Shown here: positions 36,123 to 45,889 of the stretch, piece by piece | Position numbering within the stretch: position 1 is the stretch's first letter | Layout of the letters: the number at the start of each line of letters is the position of its first letter | Assembly (NCBI RefSeq): GCF_002778325.1 | Contig: NZ_NESI01000011.1 | Coordinates: 1-64,000, forward strand | Reading direction: 5' to 3' | From: Limnohabitans sp. B9-3 | GTDB taxonomy: Bacteria > Pseudomonadota > Gammaproteobacteria > Burkholderiales > Burkholderiaceae_C | Length of the DNA: 64,000 nt | Notes under the pieces: model-generated | Told to the model about the DNA's origin: nothing | Database searches by the model: none | What the model saw: the letters and a program-made list of their open reading frames with translations, nothing else | Translations under genes and position numbers: made by a program

Positions 36123-37832
36123 TTACGACGCTGCCGATTTGACTCGCTGTTGCTCCGCAGCATCCCGAATAGCGCTCAAGGTGCCGCGCGTGGTGATCAC
36201 TTCTGGGTCTAGCATGACCTCAATCAATGTCCCCTGCTTGCGAGCCAACGCATCGGTCAGCGCAGCCTCAAACTCATCCGTGCGTGTGATGCGGACACCC
36301 GCGTAGCCATAGGCCTGCGCCAAGGCTGCGAAGTCGGGATTTTGCAAATACGAGCCGCTCAGGTGGTGCGGATACTCACGCTCTTGATGCATGCGAATCG
36401 TGCCGTACATGCCGTTATTCAACAACACGATGATCGTTTTAGCGCCGTGCTGTGAGGCTGTTGCCAACTCTTGGCCATTCATCAAAAAATCACCGTCACC
36501 AGCAATGGTGAACACCGTACGGCCTGTCAAGATATTGGCGGCAATACCTGCAGGCACGCCGTACCCCATAGAGCCGACCGTTGGGGCCAGTTGGGTACGC
36601 AGACCACGGGCTAAGCCATGGTGTTTGTGAAAGCGATGCACCCAACTGGCAAAGTTGCCCGCCCCGTTGGTGTAGACCGTGTCGTCGGGCATCAATCGGT
36701 TGACCACATCAATGATGGCGGGCATGTCAATGTCGCCCGGCATCGCTTGGGGGGTCATGTTGGCTTCGTAGTCGGCATGTGCTGAAGCGGTCCAAGCCTC
36801 CCAAGGCAAGCTGGTGGGTGCTGTCAACACTTCCAAGGAACGGGCTGCGGCATTCATGGTGGACAGCATGGCCAAGTCCGCTTGGTAGACGCGGTTGAGC
36901 TCTTCAGCGCTGGCGTGAATGTGCACCAGCTTTTGCGTGGGCTTGGGCGCTTGCAACAAGGTGTAACCGCTGGTGGTCATCTCGCCCAAGCGAGGGCCAA
37001 TGGCCAGAATCAAATCGCTGTCACGAACGCGCTGCGCGAGCTTGGGGTTGATGCCAATGCCCACGTCGCCCGCATACTGCGGGTGGTGGTTGTCGAAGGT
37101 GTCTTGAAAACGAAAGGCATTGCCCACGGGCAACTTCCAGTTTTCCGCAAAGCGCTGTAAGGCTTGTGCAGACTGCTGCGTCCAGCCGCTGCCGCCCGCA
37201 ATCACGAACGGACGCTTCGCCTCCAACAGCATTTCGCGCAACTGGCGCAAAGCCCCCGGATCGCTCCACGCTTGCGCAGGCTCCACGCGGGCTAAGGGAC
37301 GCGTCTCGACCTCACGTACCAGCATGTCTTCTGGCAAGACCAGCACCACGGGGCCAGGACGGCCATTCATGGCGGTGGCAAAGGCGCGCGCCACGTATTC
37401 AGGAATGCGCGCAGGGTCATCAATGCGCTCGACGCGCTTGGCCATGCCGCGGGTACTGGGGCCGAAGAAGCTGTTGTAGTCGACCTCTTGAAAGGCCTCG
37501 CGGTCACGAAAATCGCTGCCCACATCGCCCACAAACAACACCATCGGTGCGCTGTCTTGAAACGCCGTGTGGATGCCGATCGACGCATTGGTAGCCCCAG
37601 GCCCACGCGTGACAAAACACACGCCTGGACGACCCGTTAAACGCCCTTGGGCATCGGCCATGAAGGCTGCACCGCCCTCTTGGCGGTTGGTCACAAACCG
37701 AATGCGGTCGTGGTAAGCATGAAAGCCATCTAACACGGCCAAATAGCTTTCACCCGGCACACCAAACGCGTGCGTCACACCTTGTTCAATCAAGCACTCG
37801 ACCAGCAAATGGCCTGCAATTTGTTTTGTCAT
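36123..37832 (-). CDS. Thiamine diphosphate-dependent enzyme, acetolactate synthase-like
   Basis: 569 residues with the three-domain ThDP fold: PYR domain with the catalytic glutamate (RFVTNRQEGGAAFMADA, near residue 52), central domain (about 190-330) and PP domain with the ThDP/Mg motif GDGDFLMNGQELATASQHGAKTIIVLLNNGMYG (about 440-470). It is related to acetolactate synthase large subunits and benzoylformate/oxalyl-type decarboxylases. No ilvN small subunit is adjacent, so a catabolic or unassigned activity is more likely than branched-chain synthesis. It lies 19 bp after an MFS transporter gene, suggesting uptake and use of one substrate. Confidence 0.82.
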   Translation of the reverse strand: MTKQIAGHLLVECLIEQGVTHAFGVPGESYLAVLDGFHAYHDRIRFVTNRQEGGAAFMADAQGRLTGRPGVCFVTRGPGATNASIGIHTAFQDSAPMVLFVGDVGSDFRDREAFQEVDYNSFFGPSTRGMAKRVERIDDPARIPEYVARAFATAMNGRPGPVVLVLPEDMLVREVETRPLARVEPAQAWSDPGALRQLREMLLEAKRPFVIAGGSGWTQQSAQALQRFAENWKLPVGNAFRFQDTFDNHHPQYAGDVGIGINPKLAQRVRDSDLILAIGPRLGEMTTSGYTLLQAPKPTQKLVHIHASAEELNRVYQADLAMLSTMNAAARSLEVLTAPTSLPWEAWTASAHADYEANMTPQAMPGDIDMPAIIDVVNRLMPDDTVYTNGAGNFASWVHRFHKHHGLARGLRTQLAPTVGSMGYGVPAGIAANILTGRTVFTIAGDGDFLMNGQELATASQHGAKTIIVLLNNGMYGTIRMHQEREYPHHLSGSYLQNPDFAALAQAYGYAGVRITRTDEFEAALTDALARKQGTLIEVMLDPEVITTRGTLSAIRDAAEQQRVKSAAS

Positions 37833-37851
37833 CTTTTGTCTCGTTTACGTT

Positions 37852-39060
37852 TTAACTCTGCAGCGTACGTCGGCCCACACCCAATGCCACACCCACGCTC
37901 ATCAGCAACACCAGCGCAGACCCCAACAAGGTCGCGCCATACCAGCCTCGGTCCATGAACACACCAAAGATCACGGGCGACATCGCAAAACCGACATCAA
38001 GGCCGGAATACACCATCCCATACACCCGACCTGTCGCGCCTTTGGGCGTTGCTTTTTTAATCATCATGTCGCGTGACGGCCCTCCCACGCCAATGGCCAT
38101 CCCGGTCAAAGCCAAGATGACCATGGTGGCGTTGGCATCGAGCCAACCGGTACCACACAAAGCCATGAAAAGTGCGGCCACCGTCATGCAAATAGCCACG
38201 ACTTTGTCGCTTTGAAGCGGCCATCGCGCGGCCACAAAGCCACCGAACAACATACCCAGGGCAGCGCACAACATATACGCAGTCAAGGTCATGGTGGCCG
38301 CTTCAAACGTCACCTGATGCATGGCTTGCAAAATGGACACGGCAAAGCTTTGCACCACCGCTAAGGTCATGGTGGACAGCAAGAAAAACCCGAAACACCA
38401 CCACACCACAGGAATTTTTAAAAAGGCCAAGGTGTGCTCAGCACCCGGGGCTTGTTGGTGGTGCGTGGCCTGCGTCTGTATGGCCTCACGCTGCCAAAGC
38501 AGCAAAAGAAAAATCCCAAAAAACACCAACCCCGCGCCCACATAGGCGGCACGCCAATCCAGCCAAGTGCTCAAGCCCACCATAAAAACTGGTGCGGCGG
38601 CCCAACCCAAATTGCCCGTCAGACCGTGTGCACTGAACGCGTAGCCTAAACGCGGAGGTGAAACTTTTTGATTCAAGATGGTGAAGTCGACGGGGTGAAA
38701 CGCGCAATTGCCCAACCCCAGCATGGCCGCAGCCGCCATCAACCCTGCGTAACTCTGTGCAACCGAGGCGACCCCACAAGCAAGCGCCAACAACAAAAGG
38801 GAGCCAAACATCACAGGCCTCGCCCCAAAGCGGTCCACCACAAAACCGGCTGAGGCTTGCCCAATGCCCGACACCACAAAGAACACCGACATCAAAAAGC
38901 CAAGTTCTGAATAGCTCAAACCAAAGGTTTTGATGAACACAGGGAACATCAAGGGCAGCAACAGGTGAGAAAAATGCGAACTGGCGTGCGCCAAGCCCAC
39001 CAAACCAATGACAGACGCGTCATCGCGCCAAGGGGTGTCTGTTGGAGCAAGCGTGGTCAT
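37852..39060 (-). CDS. MFS transporter
   Basis: 402 residues with about 12 membrane segments. The typical MFS loop 2-3 motif is seen as GFVVDRFGARPVMFGS. A second-half copy appears around GGFVAARWPLQSDK. The substrate cannot be told from the sequence; pairing with the ThDP enzyme suggests an organic acid, possibly a 2-oxo acid. It is the first gene of this two-gene unit. Confidence 0.82.
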   Translation of the reverse strand: MTTLAPTDTPWRDDASVIGLVGLAHASSHFSHLLLPLMFPVFIKTFGLSYSELGFLMSVFFVVSGIGQASAGFVVDRFGARPVMFGSLLLLALACGVASVAQSYAGLMAAAAMLGLGNCAFHPVDFTILNQKVSPPRLGYAFSAHGLTGNLGWAAAPVFMVGLSTWLDWRAAYVGAGLVFFGIFLLLLWQREAIQTQATHHQQAPGAEHTLAFLKIPVVWWCFGFFLLSTMTLAVVQSFAVSILQAMHQVTFEAATMTLTAYMLCAALGMLFGGFVAARWPLQSDKVVAICMTVAALFMALCGTGWLDANATMVILALTGMAIGVGGPSRDMMIKKATPKGATGRVYGMVYSGLDVGFAMSPVIFGVFMDRGWYGATLLGSALVLLMSVGVALGVGRRTLQS

Positions 39061-39173
39061 AGTGGGCGGCTAAAAAGCTCGGTAAATAGGGTGCTTAATC
39101 CTAACTGCTGAACTTTTGATGCCCCGTCTACTGGGGGACAAGCCCCCCACACCGCATCAACCTGAGATGCCAC

Positions 39174-41783
39174 TCACGTTGGGGAAGCGATTTTGGTGAA
39201 CGCAAACTCGCCCGGGGCACGCACCGGGTCGACATTGACGGCAATCGTGTCTTTGGGGCCGAACTTGCCTTCGAGCAGCAGCTTCGACAAGGGGTTTTCA
39301 ATCCGCTGCTGAATCGCACGCTTCAGGGGGCGAGCGCCGAACACAGGGTCAAAGCCCACCTTGGCCAACTCCGCCAACGCTGCCGGCGAAACTTGCAAGG
39401 TGAAATCCATCTTGGCCAAACGAGCCGATAGAACTTTGAGCTGAATGTCAGCAATGCTGGCGATGTGCCCAGCATCCAAGGCATGAAACACCACCGTCTC
39501 GTCAATGCGGTTCAAAAACTCGGGGCGGAAATGGTTTTTCAACTCATCCCATACCGCGTCTTTGATGTCTTGCGGGTCTTCACCCACCATGCTTTGGATG
39601 ATGGGCGAGCCAATGTTGGACGTCATCACGATCACCGTGTTCTTGAAGTCCACCGTGCGGCCTTGGCCATCGGTCAATCGACCGTCGTCCAAGACTTGCA
39701 ACAAGATGTTGAACACATCGGGATGCGCCTTTTCCACCTCATCGAGCAACAACACGCTGTAGGGTTTGCGACGCACGGCTTCGGTCAAATAACCGCCCTC
39801 GTCGTAGCCCACGTAGCCGGGAGGCGCACCGATCAATCGGCTCACCGAGTGCTTCTCCATGAACTCACTCATGTCGATGCGGATCATGTGGTCTTCGCTG
39901 TCAAACAAGAACCCCGCCAAGGCCTTGCACAACTCGGTCTTGCCCACGCCGGTGGGGCCCAAGAACAAGAACGAGCCGGTCGGACGGTTGGGGTCGCCCA
40001 AACCTGCGCGCGAGCGGCGAATGGCGTTGGCCACCGCGGTGATGGCCTCATCTTGACCGACCACGCGGTTGTGCAACTTGTCTTCCATTTGCAGCAATTT
40101 TTCGCGCTCGCCTTGCATCAGCTTAGAAACCGGAATGCCTGTGGCACGCGCCACCACTTCGGCAATCTCTTCCACGCCCACTTGCGTACGCAGCAGACGA
40201 TGACCACCGGTCTTCGCCTGCTTGGCATTTTCTTTAGCAGTGGCGTCTTTCATGCGTTTTTCAAGCTCTGGCAATTTGCCGTATTGCAACTCGGCCACCT
40301 TGTTGAAATCGCCCTTGCGGGTGAACTCTTCAATTTGAAAACGCAAGCGGTCGATCTCTTCTTTGATCTGCGCGCCGCCGTGGGCCGACGCTTTTTCAGA
40401 CTTCCAAATTTCATCCAAATCAGCGGCTTCTTTGCCCAGTTGCGTGATCTCTTCTTCCAGCAGGGCCAGGCGTTTTTGCGAGGCTTCATCTTTTTCTTTG
40501 CGCACGGCTTCACGCTCGATCTTGAGCTGAATCAAGCGGCGGTCGAGCTTGTCCATCACCTCGGGCTTGGAGTCGATCTCGATCTTCACCTTAGCCGCGG
40601 CTTCGTCGATCAAGTCAATCGCTTTGTCGGGCAAGAAACGGTCGGTGATATAGCGATGCGACAACTCAGCCGCCGCCACGATGGCGGGGTCGGTGATCTC
40701 CACGCCATGGTGCACTTCGTACTTTTCTTGCAGTCCACGCAAGATGGCGATGGTGGCTTCGACCGTGGGCTCACCGACGATAATTTTTTGGAAACGACGC
40801 TCCAATGCGGCGTCTTTCTCGATGTATTTGCGGTACTCGTCCAGCGTGGTGGCACCCACGCAATGCAGCTCGCCGCGGGCCAACGCGGGCTTGAGCATGT
40901 TGCCCGCGTCCATCGCACCTTCGGCCTTGCCTGCACCCACCATGGTGTGCAGCTCGTCGATGAAAACAATGGTCTTGCCTTCGTCTTTGGCCAATTCGGT
41001 CAAGACGCTTTTCAGGCGCTCTTCGAATTCACCGCGGAACTTGGCACCCGCTAACAGCGCGGCCATGTCTAAGGACAGCACGCGTTTGCCTTTGAGTGAA
41101 TCCGGCACCTCGCCCGCCACAATGCGCTGAGCCAAGCCTTCCACAATGGCGGTCTTGCCCACGCCAGGCTCACCAATCAACACGGGGTTGTTTTTGGTGC
41201 GACGCTGCAGCACTTGAATAGCGCGGCGAATTTCGTCATCACGGCCAATCACGGGGTCGAGCTTGCCATTGCGTGCACGCTCGGTCAGGTCGACGCAGTA
41301 TTTTTTGAGCGACTCACGCTGACCTTCGCTCTCGGCGTTGTCCACCTTTTGACCACCGCGCACGGCTGTCACGGCAGACTCCAAGGAGCGACGGCTCAGG
41401 CCACTGTCGGTGGCCATCTTGCCCCAGTTGCCTTTGTTGTCGCACATGGCGAGCAAAAACAACTCGCTGGCTACAAACTGATCGCCACGCTTGATGGCTT
41501 CTTTTTCAGCGGCTTGCACCAAGGACACGGTGTCACGCCCGACTTGCACTTGTTCTTGACCTTCAACTTTGGGCAAGCGGTTCATGGCAGTCTCAGCGGC
41601 GGTTAGCAAGCTGACGACGTTCGCGCCCGCGCGTTGCAGCAACGACTTGGGGCCATCGTCTTGGCGCAGCATGGCAACCAGTACGTGAGAGGGTTCGATG
41701 TAGGCATGGTCGCCACCCAAGGCCAAACTTTGAGCCTCTGACAGCGCTTCTTGAAATTTAGTGGTGAGTTTGTCGAGACGCAT
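39174..41783 (-). CDS. clpB: ATP-dependent disaggregase ClpB
   Basis: 869-residue Hsp100 chaperone that works with DnaK to dissolve aggregates. The N-domain with two Clp repeats (1-145), NBD1 with Walker A GEPGVGKT (near 206), the coiled-coil middle domain (about 405-530) and NBD2 with Walker A GPTGVGKT (near 610) are all present. A sigma-32-like promoter and an inverted repeat lie upstream. Confidence 0.98.
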   Translation of the reverse strand: MRLDKLTTKFQEALSEAQSLALGGDHAYIEPSHVLVAMLRQDDGPKSLLQRAGANVVSLLTAAETAMNRLPKVEGQEQVQVGRDTVSLVQAAEKEAIKRGDQFVASELFLLAMCDNKGNWGKMATDSGLSRRSLESAVTAVRGGQKVDNAESEGQRESLKKYCVDLTERARNGKLDPVIGRDDEIRRAIQVLQRRTKNNPVLIGEPGVGKTAIVEGLAQRIVAGEVPDSLKGKRVLSLDMAALLAGAKFRGEFEERLKSVLTELAKDEGKTIVFIDELHTMVGAGKAEGAMDAGNMLKPALARGELHCVGATTLDEYRKYIEKDAALERRFQKIIVGEPTVEATIAILRGLQEKYEVHHGVEITDPAIVAAAELSHRYITDRFLPDKAIDLIDEAAAKVKIEIDSKPEVMDKLDRRLIQLKIEREAVRKEKDEASQKRLALLEEEITQLGKEAADLDEIWKSEKASAHGGAQIKEEIDRLRFQIEEFTRKGDFNKVAELQYGKLPELEKRMKDATAKENAKQAKTGGHRLLRTQVGVEEIAEVVARATGIPVSKLMQGEREKLLQMEDKLHNRVVGQDEAITAVANAIRRSRAGLGDPNRPTGSFLFLGPTGVGKTELCKALAGFLFDSEDHMIRIDMSEFMEKHSVSRLIGAPPGYVGYDEGGYLTEAVRRKPYSVLLLDEVEKAHPDVFNILLQVLDDGRLTDGQGRTVDFKNTVIVMTSNIGSPIIQSMVGEDPQDIKDAVWDELKNHFRPEFLNRIDETVVFHALDAGHIASIADIQLKVLSARLAKMDFTLQVSPAALAELAKVGFDPVFGARPLKRAIQQRIENPLSKLLLEGKFGPKDTIAVNVDPVRAPGEFAFTKIASPT

Positions 41784-41814
41784 GGAAACTCCGGAGCAAA
41801 TGTTGTGTAGATCA

Positions 41815-41844
41815 ATAACTGAGGCTGTTGCGTCTTATTTCAAG
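41815..41844 (-). promoter_or_regulatory. Sigma-32-like heat-shock promoter of clpB
   Basis: On the minus strand CTTGAAA (41838-41844), a 13-nt spacer, then CCTCAGTT matches the CTTGAAA / CCCCATNT pattern in six of seven informative -10 positions at most; 32 bp remain to the ATG. This suits a heat-shock chaperone gene. Confidence 0.6.
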
Positions 41845-41862
41845 ATCACACAAGCAAAGTGA

Positions 41863-41880
41863 CCTTGACATGGGTCAAGG
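41863..41880. promoter_or_regulatory. Inverted repeat upstream of the clpB promoter
   Basis: Perfect 7-bp arms CCTTGAC / GTCAAGG with a 4-bp spacer lie just upstream of the -35 element. It is not a CIRCE element. It could bind an unknown regulator, or its CTTGAC half may be part of a second promoter. Confidence 0.45.
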
Positions 41881-41934
41881 CATGACACATTCGACCCGTC
41901 AAACACCGCCCTGTCTGTGCGGTGACGCACACCA

Positions 41935-42417
41935 CTAGGGTGCGATGCTGTTCGTCGCTTGAATACCCCAACGCGCCAAGGCTTGGTCGTCGCTAACGCG
42001 GGCATCCACCCAGCGCGCGCCTTCGGGCGTGACTTCTTTCTTCCAGAAAGGCGCTTGGGTTTTGAGGTAGTCCATCAAAAACTCACAGGCCTTGAAGCTC
42101 TCACCACGGTGGGCTGAGGTCACGGCCACAAACACAATTTGGTCTTCGGGATGCAACAACCCTACACGGTGAATAACGCGAGCGGCAAAGATGTCAAAGC
42201 GCTTTTTGGCCTCGTCCATCATGGCCGAGATGGATTTCTCGGTCATGCCTGGGTAATGCTCCAGTTCCATACTGGCGACCGAGCTGCCGTCGTTGCGTTC
42301 ACGCACGGTGCCAAGAAAAGAACAGACCGCGCCCACACGCGCATCCCCGGCACGCAAGGCTGCGAGCTCTTGGCTCACATCAAAATCTTGGGTTTGGATG
42401 CTGACAGTGAAAGTCAT
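41935..42417 (-). CDS. moaE: Molybdopterin synthase catalytic subunit
   Basis: 160 residues. It converts precursor Z to molybdopterin together with MoaD thiocarboxylate. Family motifs are GAVCSFLGTVR, MELEHYPGM, HRVGLL, FVAVTSAHRGESFKACEFLMDYLKTQAPFWKKE (active lysines). It is the last gene of the alaA-moaE operon, 25 bp after moaD. Confidence 0.96.
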   Translation of the reverse strand: MTFTVSIQTQDFDVSQELAALRAGDARVGAVCSFLGTVRERNDGSSVASMELEHYPGMTEKSISAMMDEAKKRFDIFAARVIHRVGLLHPEDQIVFVAVTSAHRGESFKACEFLMDYLKTQAPFWKKEVTPEGARWVDARVSDDQALARWGIQATNSIAP

Positions 42418-42442
42418 AAATCGTCTTAGAAAACCAAGGGGA

Positions 42443-42694
42443 TCAGCCGCCGGTCACGGGGGGGAAAAATGCGATTTCGCAACCCTCGCTGAGCGCCGCA
42501 TCGCCGTCGCACAAGTCTTGGTTCAAAGCCGTGCGCACAGCGCGGCCGGGTGCCAAAACTTCCGCATAAGCGCCGCCGCGCGCCAGCAACTCATCGCGCA
42601 AAGCATTGAGCGTGGGGGCTTGCGTGCTCACACTTTCACTGCCCTGCCCGATGGCTTCGCGAATGGACGCAAAGTACTTCAAGGTGACGTTCAT
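42443..42694 (-). CDS. moaD: Molybdopterin synthase sulfur carrier subunit
   Basis: 83-residue ubiquitin-fold protein ending in the required Gly-Gly (PPVTGG). The ATG at 42694 overlaps the moeA stop codon (ATGA), which fixes the start. It is activated at its C-terminus and donates sulfur to MoaE. Confidence 0.95.
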   Translation of the reverse strand: MNVTLKYFASIREAIGQGSESVSTQAPTLNALRDELLARGGAYAEVLAPGRAVRTALNQDLCDGDAALSEGCEIAFFPPVTGG

Positions 42695-43932
42695 GCCAAC
42701 CACTCCGCAAAGGAAATAAAGCGAACGGTATCGCCTTTTGAAATCGTCTGCCCGGCGGGGTTATCCACCACGCCATCACCCCACACGGCCGAAGTCAAAA
42801 CGCCCGAGCTTTGATTGGGAAACAAATCGAGCCCACCTTGCGCGTTGCGTTTGACACGCAAAAACTCACGGCGCTTGTCGGCACGGGGCCAATCAAAGTG
42901 GGCCGTCATCTCGGTGCGTTTCACCTCGGTTTGCGTGACGCCTTGCAAGGCCAACACAAACGGGCGGACCAACAACAAGAAGGTCACAAAACTGGACACG
43001 GGGTTGCCGGGCAAGCCCATGAAGTGGCAAGCATCGCCCTCGAACCCACGATTCACCTTGCCATACGCAAAGGGCTTACCGGGCTTGATGGCCAATTGCC
43101 AGAGGTTCAATTCACCCAAGGCCTCAACGGCGGGCTTGATGTGGTCTTCTTCGCCCACCGACACACCGCCGCTGGTCAAAATCAAATCGTGGTGTTGGGC
43201 GGCTTCTCGCATAGCCGCAATGGTGGCCTCGCGCTTATCGGGCACGATGCCCAGGTCGGTCACCTCGCAGCCCAAACGCTGCAACATGGCACGCAAAAAG
43301 AAACGGTTGGAGTTGTAAATAGCACCGGCAGGCATGGCTTCGGGGGCGACATCGCCAGGCATGACCAACTCATCACCAGTCGAGAACAAGGCCACGCGTG
43401 GTCTTGCCGATACCTGCAACTGCGCCAAGCCGATGCTGGCCGCCAAGCCCAATTCAGCGGGCGTCAGACGCATGCCCTGGGTCAGTACCTTGGCGCCACG
43501 TTTGACGTCTTCACCCGAGCGGCGAATCCACTGCGCTGGAGGCACAGACTTGCTCACTTTGATTTTTTCGCCTTCTAGGACTTCGCAGTCTTCTTGCATC
43601 ACCACGGCATCTGCGCCGAGGGGGATAGGTGCACCTGTGAAGATGCGAGCTGTTTCGCCTGCATTCAAAGGTGTGCCATACGTACCGGCAGGAATACGCT
43701 GCGTCACACGCAACACGGCACCGGCTTGGGCACAGTCAGCCGTGCGCACGGCATAGCCGTCCATCGAGCTGTTGTCTTGTGGCGGAACTTGCAAGGCGGC
43801 CACGACATCCTGCGCGAGCACCCGCCCGTCCGCGTCAAAGGTGGAGATGGTTTGCTTGGCTTCCAACGGCTTGGCTTGCGCCAGCAGTTGAGGCATGGCT
43901 TCATCGAGAGACAGCAGTGCAGGACGTGTCAT
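42691..43932 (-). CDS. moeA: Molybdopterin molybdenumtransferase
   Basis: 413 residues. It inserts molybdate into adenylylated molybdopterin. Visible features are DNSSMDGYAVR, the RIFTGAPIPLGADAVVMQED block, LILTSGGVSVGEEDH and LPGNPVSSFVTF. The ATG at 43932 overlaps the mobB stop (ATGA); the open frame upstream is inside mobB. Both neighbours belong to molybdenum-cofactor synthesis. Confidence 0.96.
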   Translation of the reverse strand: MTRPALLSLDEAMPQLLAQAKPLEAKQTISTFDADGRVLAQDVVAALQVPPQDNSSMDGYAVRTADCAQAGAVLRVTQRIPAGTYGTPLNAGETARIFTGAPIPLGADAVVMQEDCEVLEGEKIKVSKSVPPAQWIRRSGEDVKRGAKVLTQGMRLTPAELGLAASIGLAQLQVSARPRVALFSTGDELVMPGDVAPEAMPAGAIYNSNRFFLRAMLQRLGCEVTDLGIVPDKREATIAAMREAAQHHDLILTSGGVSVGEEDHIKPAVEALGELNLWQLAIKPGKPFAYGKVNRGFEGDACHFMGLPGNPVSSFVTFLLLVRPFVLALQGVTQTEVKRTEMTAHFDWPRADKRREFLRVKRNAQGGLDLFPNQSSGVLTSAVWGDGVVDNPAGQTISKGDTVRFISFAEWLA

Positions 43933-44459
43933 AGAGAACGGGGGTTGTAGTGAAAGCGATCTTCGTGGTCGATCAGCCAGGCGCACACGGCTTCGGCGTC
44001 GTTCAAATCCAACAGAGGGCGCAGGGTGGGCTCAGGCAAGGCTTGCGGGGAGTCGGTCGCGATGGCCACCACAAAATCGTCATCTGGGTAACGCACAGGC
44101 TGGCCCGAGGCATGTCGCCAGACTTCGACTTTGAGCAAATCGCTTTGCTTGAAGCCCTCAACCAACACCCAATCGACACCGTCGTACACCTCGGCCAACA
44201 ATTGGTGCACCGACAAACGTGTGGGTTGCTCAAACGTGCGTTGCACCACCAGGCGTTGGCTAGAGGCGACTACAACTTCAAAAGCGCCCGCCTCACGGTG
44301 ACGCCAACTGTCTTTGCCCGGCTGATCCACGTCAAAGTTGTGGTGTGCATGTTTGACCACCGACACGCGAAGCCCAAGCATGCGCATCTCCACAATCAGT
44401 TGCTCCACCAACGTGGTTTTGCCCGATCCGGAATACCCTGCAAATGCAACGACCTTCAT
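43929..44459 (-). CDS. mobB: Molybdopterin-guanine dinucleotide biosynthesis adaptor MobB
   Basis: 176-residue GTP-binding protein with the P-loop FAGYSGSGKTTLVEQL at the N-terminus, VKHAHHNFDVDQPGKDS and VLVEGFK. It assists MobA. The ATG at 44459 overlaps the thrC stop codon (ATGA). Confidence 0.94.
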   Translation of the reverse strand: MKVVAFAGYSGSGKTTLVEQLIVEMRMLGLRVSVVKHAHHNFDVDQPGKDSWRHREAGAFEVVVASSQRLVVQRTFEQPTRLSVHQLLAEVYDGVDWVLVEGFKQSDLLKVEVWRHASGQPVRYPDDDFVVAIATDSPQALPEPTLRPLLDLNDAEAVCAWLIDHEDRFHYNPRSL

Positions 44460-45889
44460 GCGTGGTCGCAATGTTGGGTGATGTAAGTTTTGATTTGCGC
44501 CACATCCGCCTTCATCACCAGCACCCGCTTTGGCAAGGCCTCGATGCCCTCGAATTTGGCTGGGCGATGTGGCTCTTGACCCAAGGCTTCCACGATGGTG
44601 GCCGCAAATTTGATGGGCAAAGCGGTTTCCAACACGATCATGGGCACATCAGCCTTGAGGTGTTCACGCGCCACTTTCACGCCGTCTGCCGTGTGGGTGT
44701 CAATCATTTCGCCGAAGCGCTTGTACACATCTTGGATGGTGGCCAAACGGTTGGCATGTGTGCTCTTGCCGCTGGCAAAACCGTAACGCGCTGCAGCTTC
44801 TGCAAAGTGCGGGTTACCACTCAGGTCGAACTTGCCGTTCTTCGAGATTTGCGCACCAAATAAGTCTTTGGTGAGCGCTGCATCGCGACCGAGCAAATCG
44901 AACACAAAACGTTCGAAGTTGCTGGCCTTGGAAATGTCCATCGACGGGCTGGATGTTTCGTGGGTGTCAGCGCTGCCGCGCACGCGGTACACGCCGGTGC
45001 GGAAGAACTCGTCCAACACATCGTTTTCGTTGGTGGCGGCCACCAAGGTGTCCACGGGCAAACCCATCATGCGGGCCACATGGCCGGCGCACACGTTGCC
45101 GAAGTTGCCACTTGGCACCGTGAAGCTCACCTTTTGGCTGTTGGCCGTGGTCGCTTGGAAATAGCCAGCAAAGTAGTACACCACTTGGGCCAACAAGCGC
45201 GCCCAGTTGATGGAGTTGACCGTGCCAATTTTGTATTTGGTTTTGAAGTCCAAATCGTTGGAGACGGCCTTCACCAAGTCTTGGCAATCGTCGAACACGC
45301 CTTCGATGGCAATGTTGTGGATGTTCTCGTCCATCAAGCTGAACATTTGCGCTTGTTGGAACGGGCTCATCCGGCCGTGTGGGCTGGTCATGAAGACGCG
45401 CACACCTTTTTTGCCACGCATGGCGTATTCGGCTGCGCTGCCCGTGTCGCCACTGGTCGCACCAAAGATATTCAGCTCTTCGCCACGACGTGCCAACTCG
45501 TATTCAAACAAATTGCCCAGCAGTTGCATGGCCATGTCTTTGAACGCGAGGGTGGGGCCATTGGACAAAGCCTCGACCAGCAAGCCCTCTTCAAGCTTTC
45601 GCACCGGCACGATGGCCTCAGTGCCGTACACCTCTTTGGTGTAAGTCTTGGCGCACAGAGCTTTCAGATCGGCAGCAGGAATGTCGTCGATATAGAGCGA
45701 CAGTACTTCAAAGGCCAAGGCTGCATAGCCTTGTGTTTTGAACGTGGTGCGCAAACGCGTCAACGCTGCATCGTCCACCTGCGGGTAGTGCTCGGGCAAA
45801 TACAAACCACCATCGGGGGCCAAGCCCTCGAGGAGAATTTCACAAAAACGCTTGCGCTCGGGGTGGCCGCGCGTGGACAAATACAGCAT
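44456..45889 (-). CDS. thrC: Threonine synthase
   Basis: 477 residues. It is a PLP enzyme converting O-phosphohomoserine to threonine. The PLP lysine is Lys117 in GPTLAFKDMAMQ, and the N-terminal STRGHPERKRFCEILLEGLAPDGGLY block is typical of the E. coli/yeast-type enzyme. The start codon overlaps the hom stop codon by one base (TGATG). Confidence 0.97.
   Translation of the reverse strand: MLYLSTRGHPERKRFCEILLEGLAPDGGLYLPEHYPQVDDAALTRLRTTFKTQGYAALAFEVLSLYIDDIPAADLKALCAKTYTKEVYGTEAIVPVRKLEEGLLVEALSNGPTLAFKDMAMQLLGNLFEYELARRGEELNIFGATSGDTGSAAEYAMRGKKGVRVFMTSPHGRMSPFQQAQMFSLMDENIHNIAIEGVFDDCQDLVKAVSNDLDFKTKYKIGTVNSINWARLLAQVVYYFAGYFQATTANSQKVSFTVPSGNFGNVCAGHVARMMGLPVDTLVAATNENDVLDEFFRTGVYRVRGSADTHETSSPSMDISKASNFERFVFDLLGRDAALTKDLFGAQISKNGKFDLSGNPHFAEAAARYGFASGKSTHANRLATIQDVYKRFGEMIDTHTADGVKVAREHLKADVPMIVLETALPIKFAATIVEALGQEPHRPAKFEGIEALPKRVLVMKADVAQIKTYITQHCDHA

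Noticed and set aside
36123-37832. Biosynthetic acetolactate synthase (ilvB)
   Set aside because: No ilvN or ilvC next to it and it pairs with a transporter; kept as an unassigned ThDP enzyme.
39465-41054. Long open frame (529 codons) on the + strand opposite clpB
   Set aside because: It mirrors clpB codons, is rich in His/Gln/Leu as antisense frames are, and has no motif or ribosome binding site.
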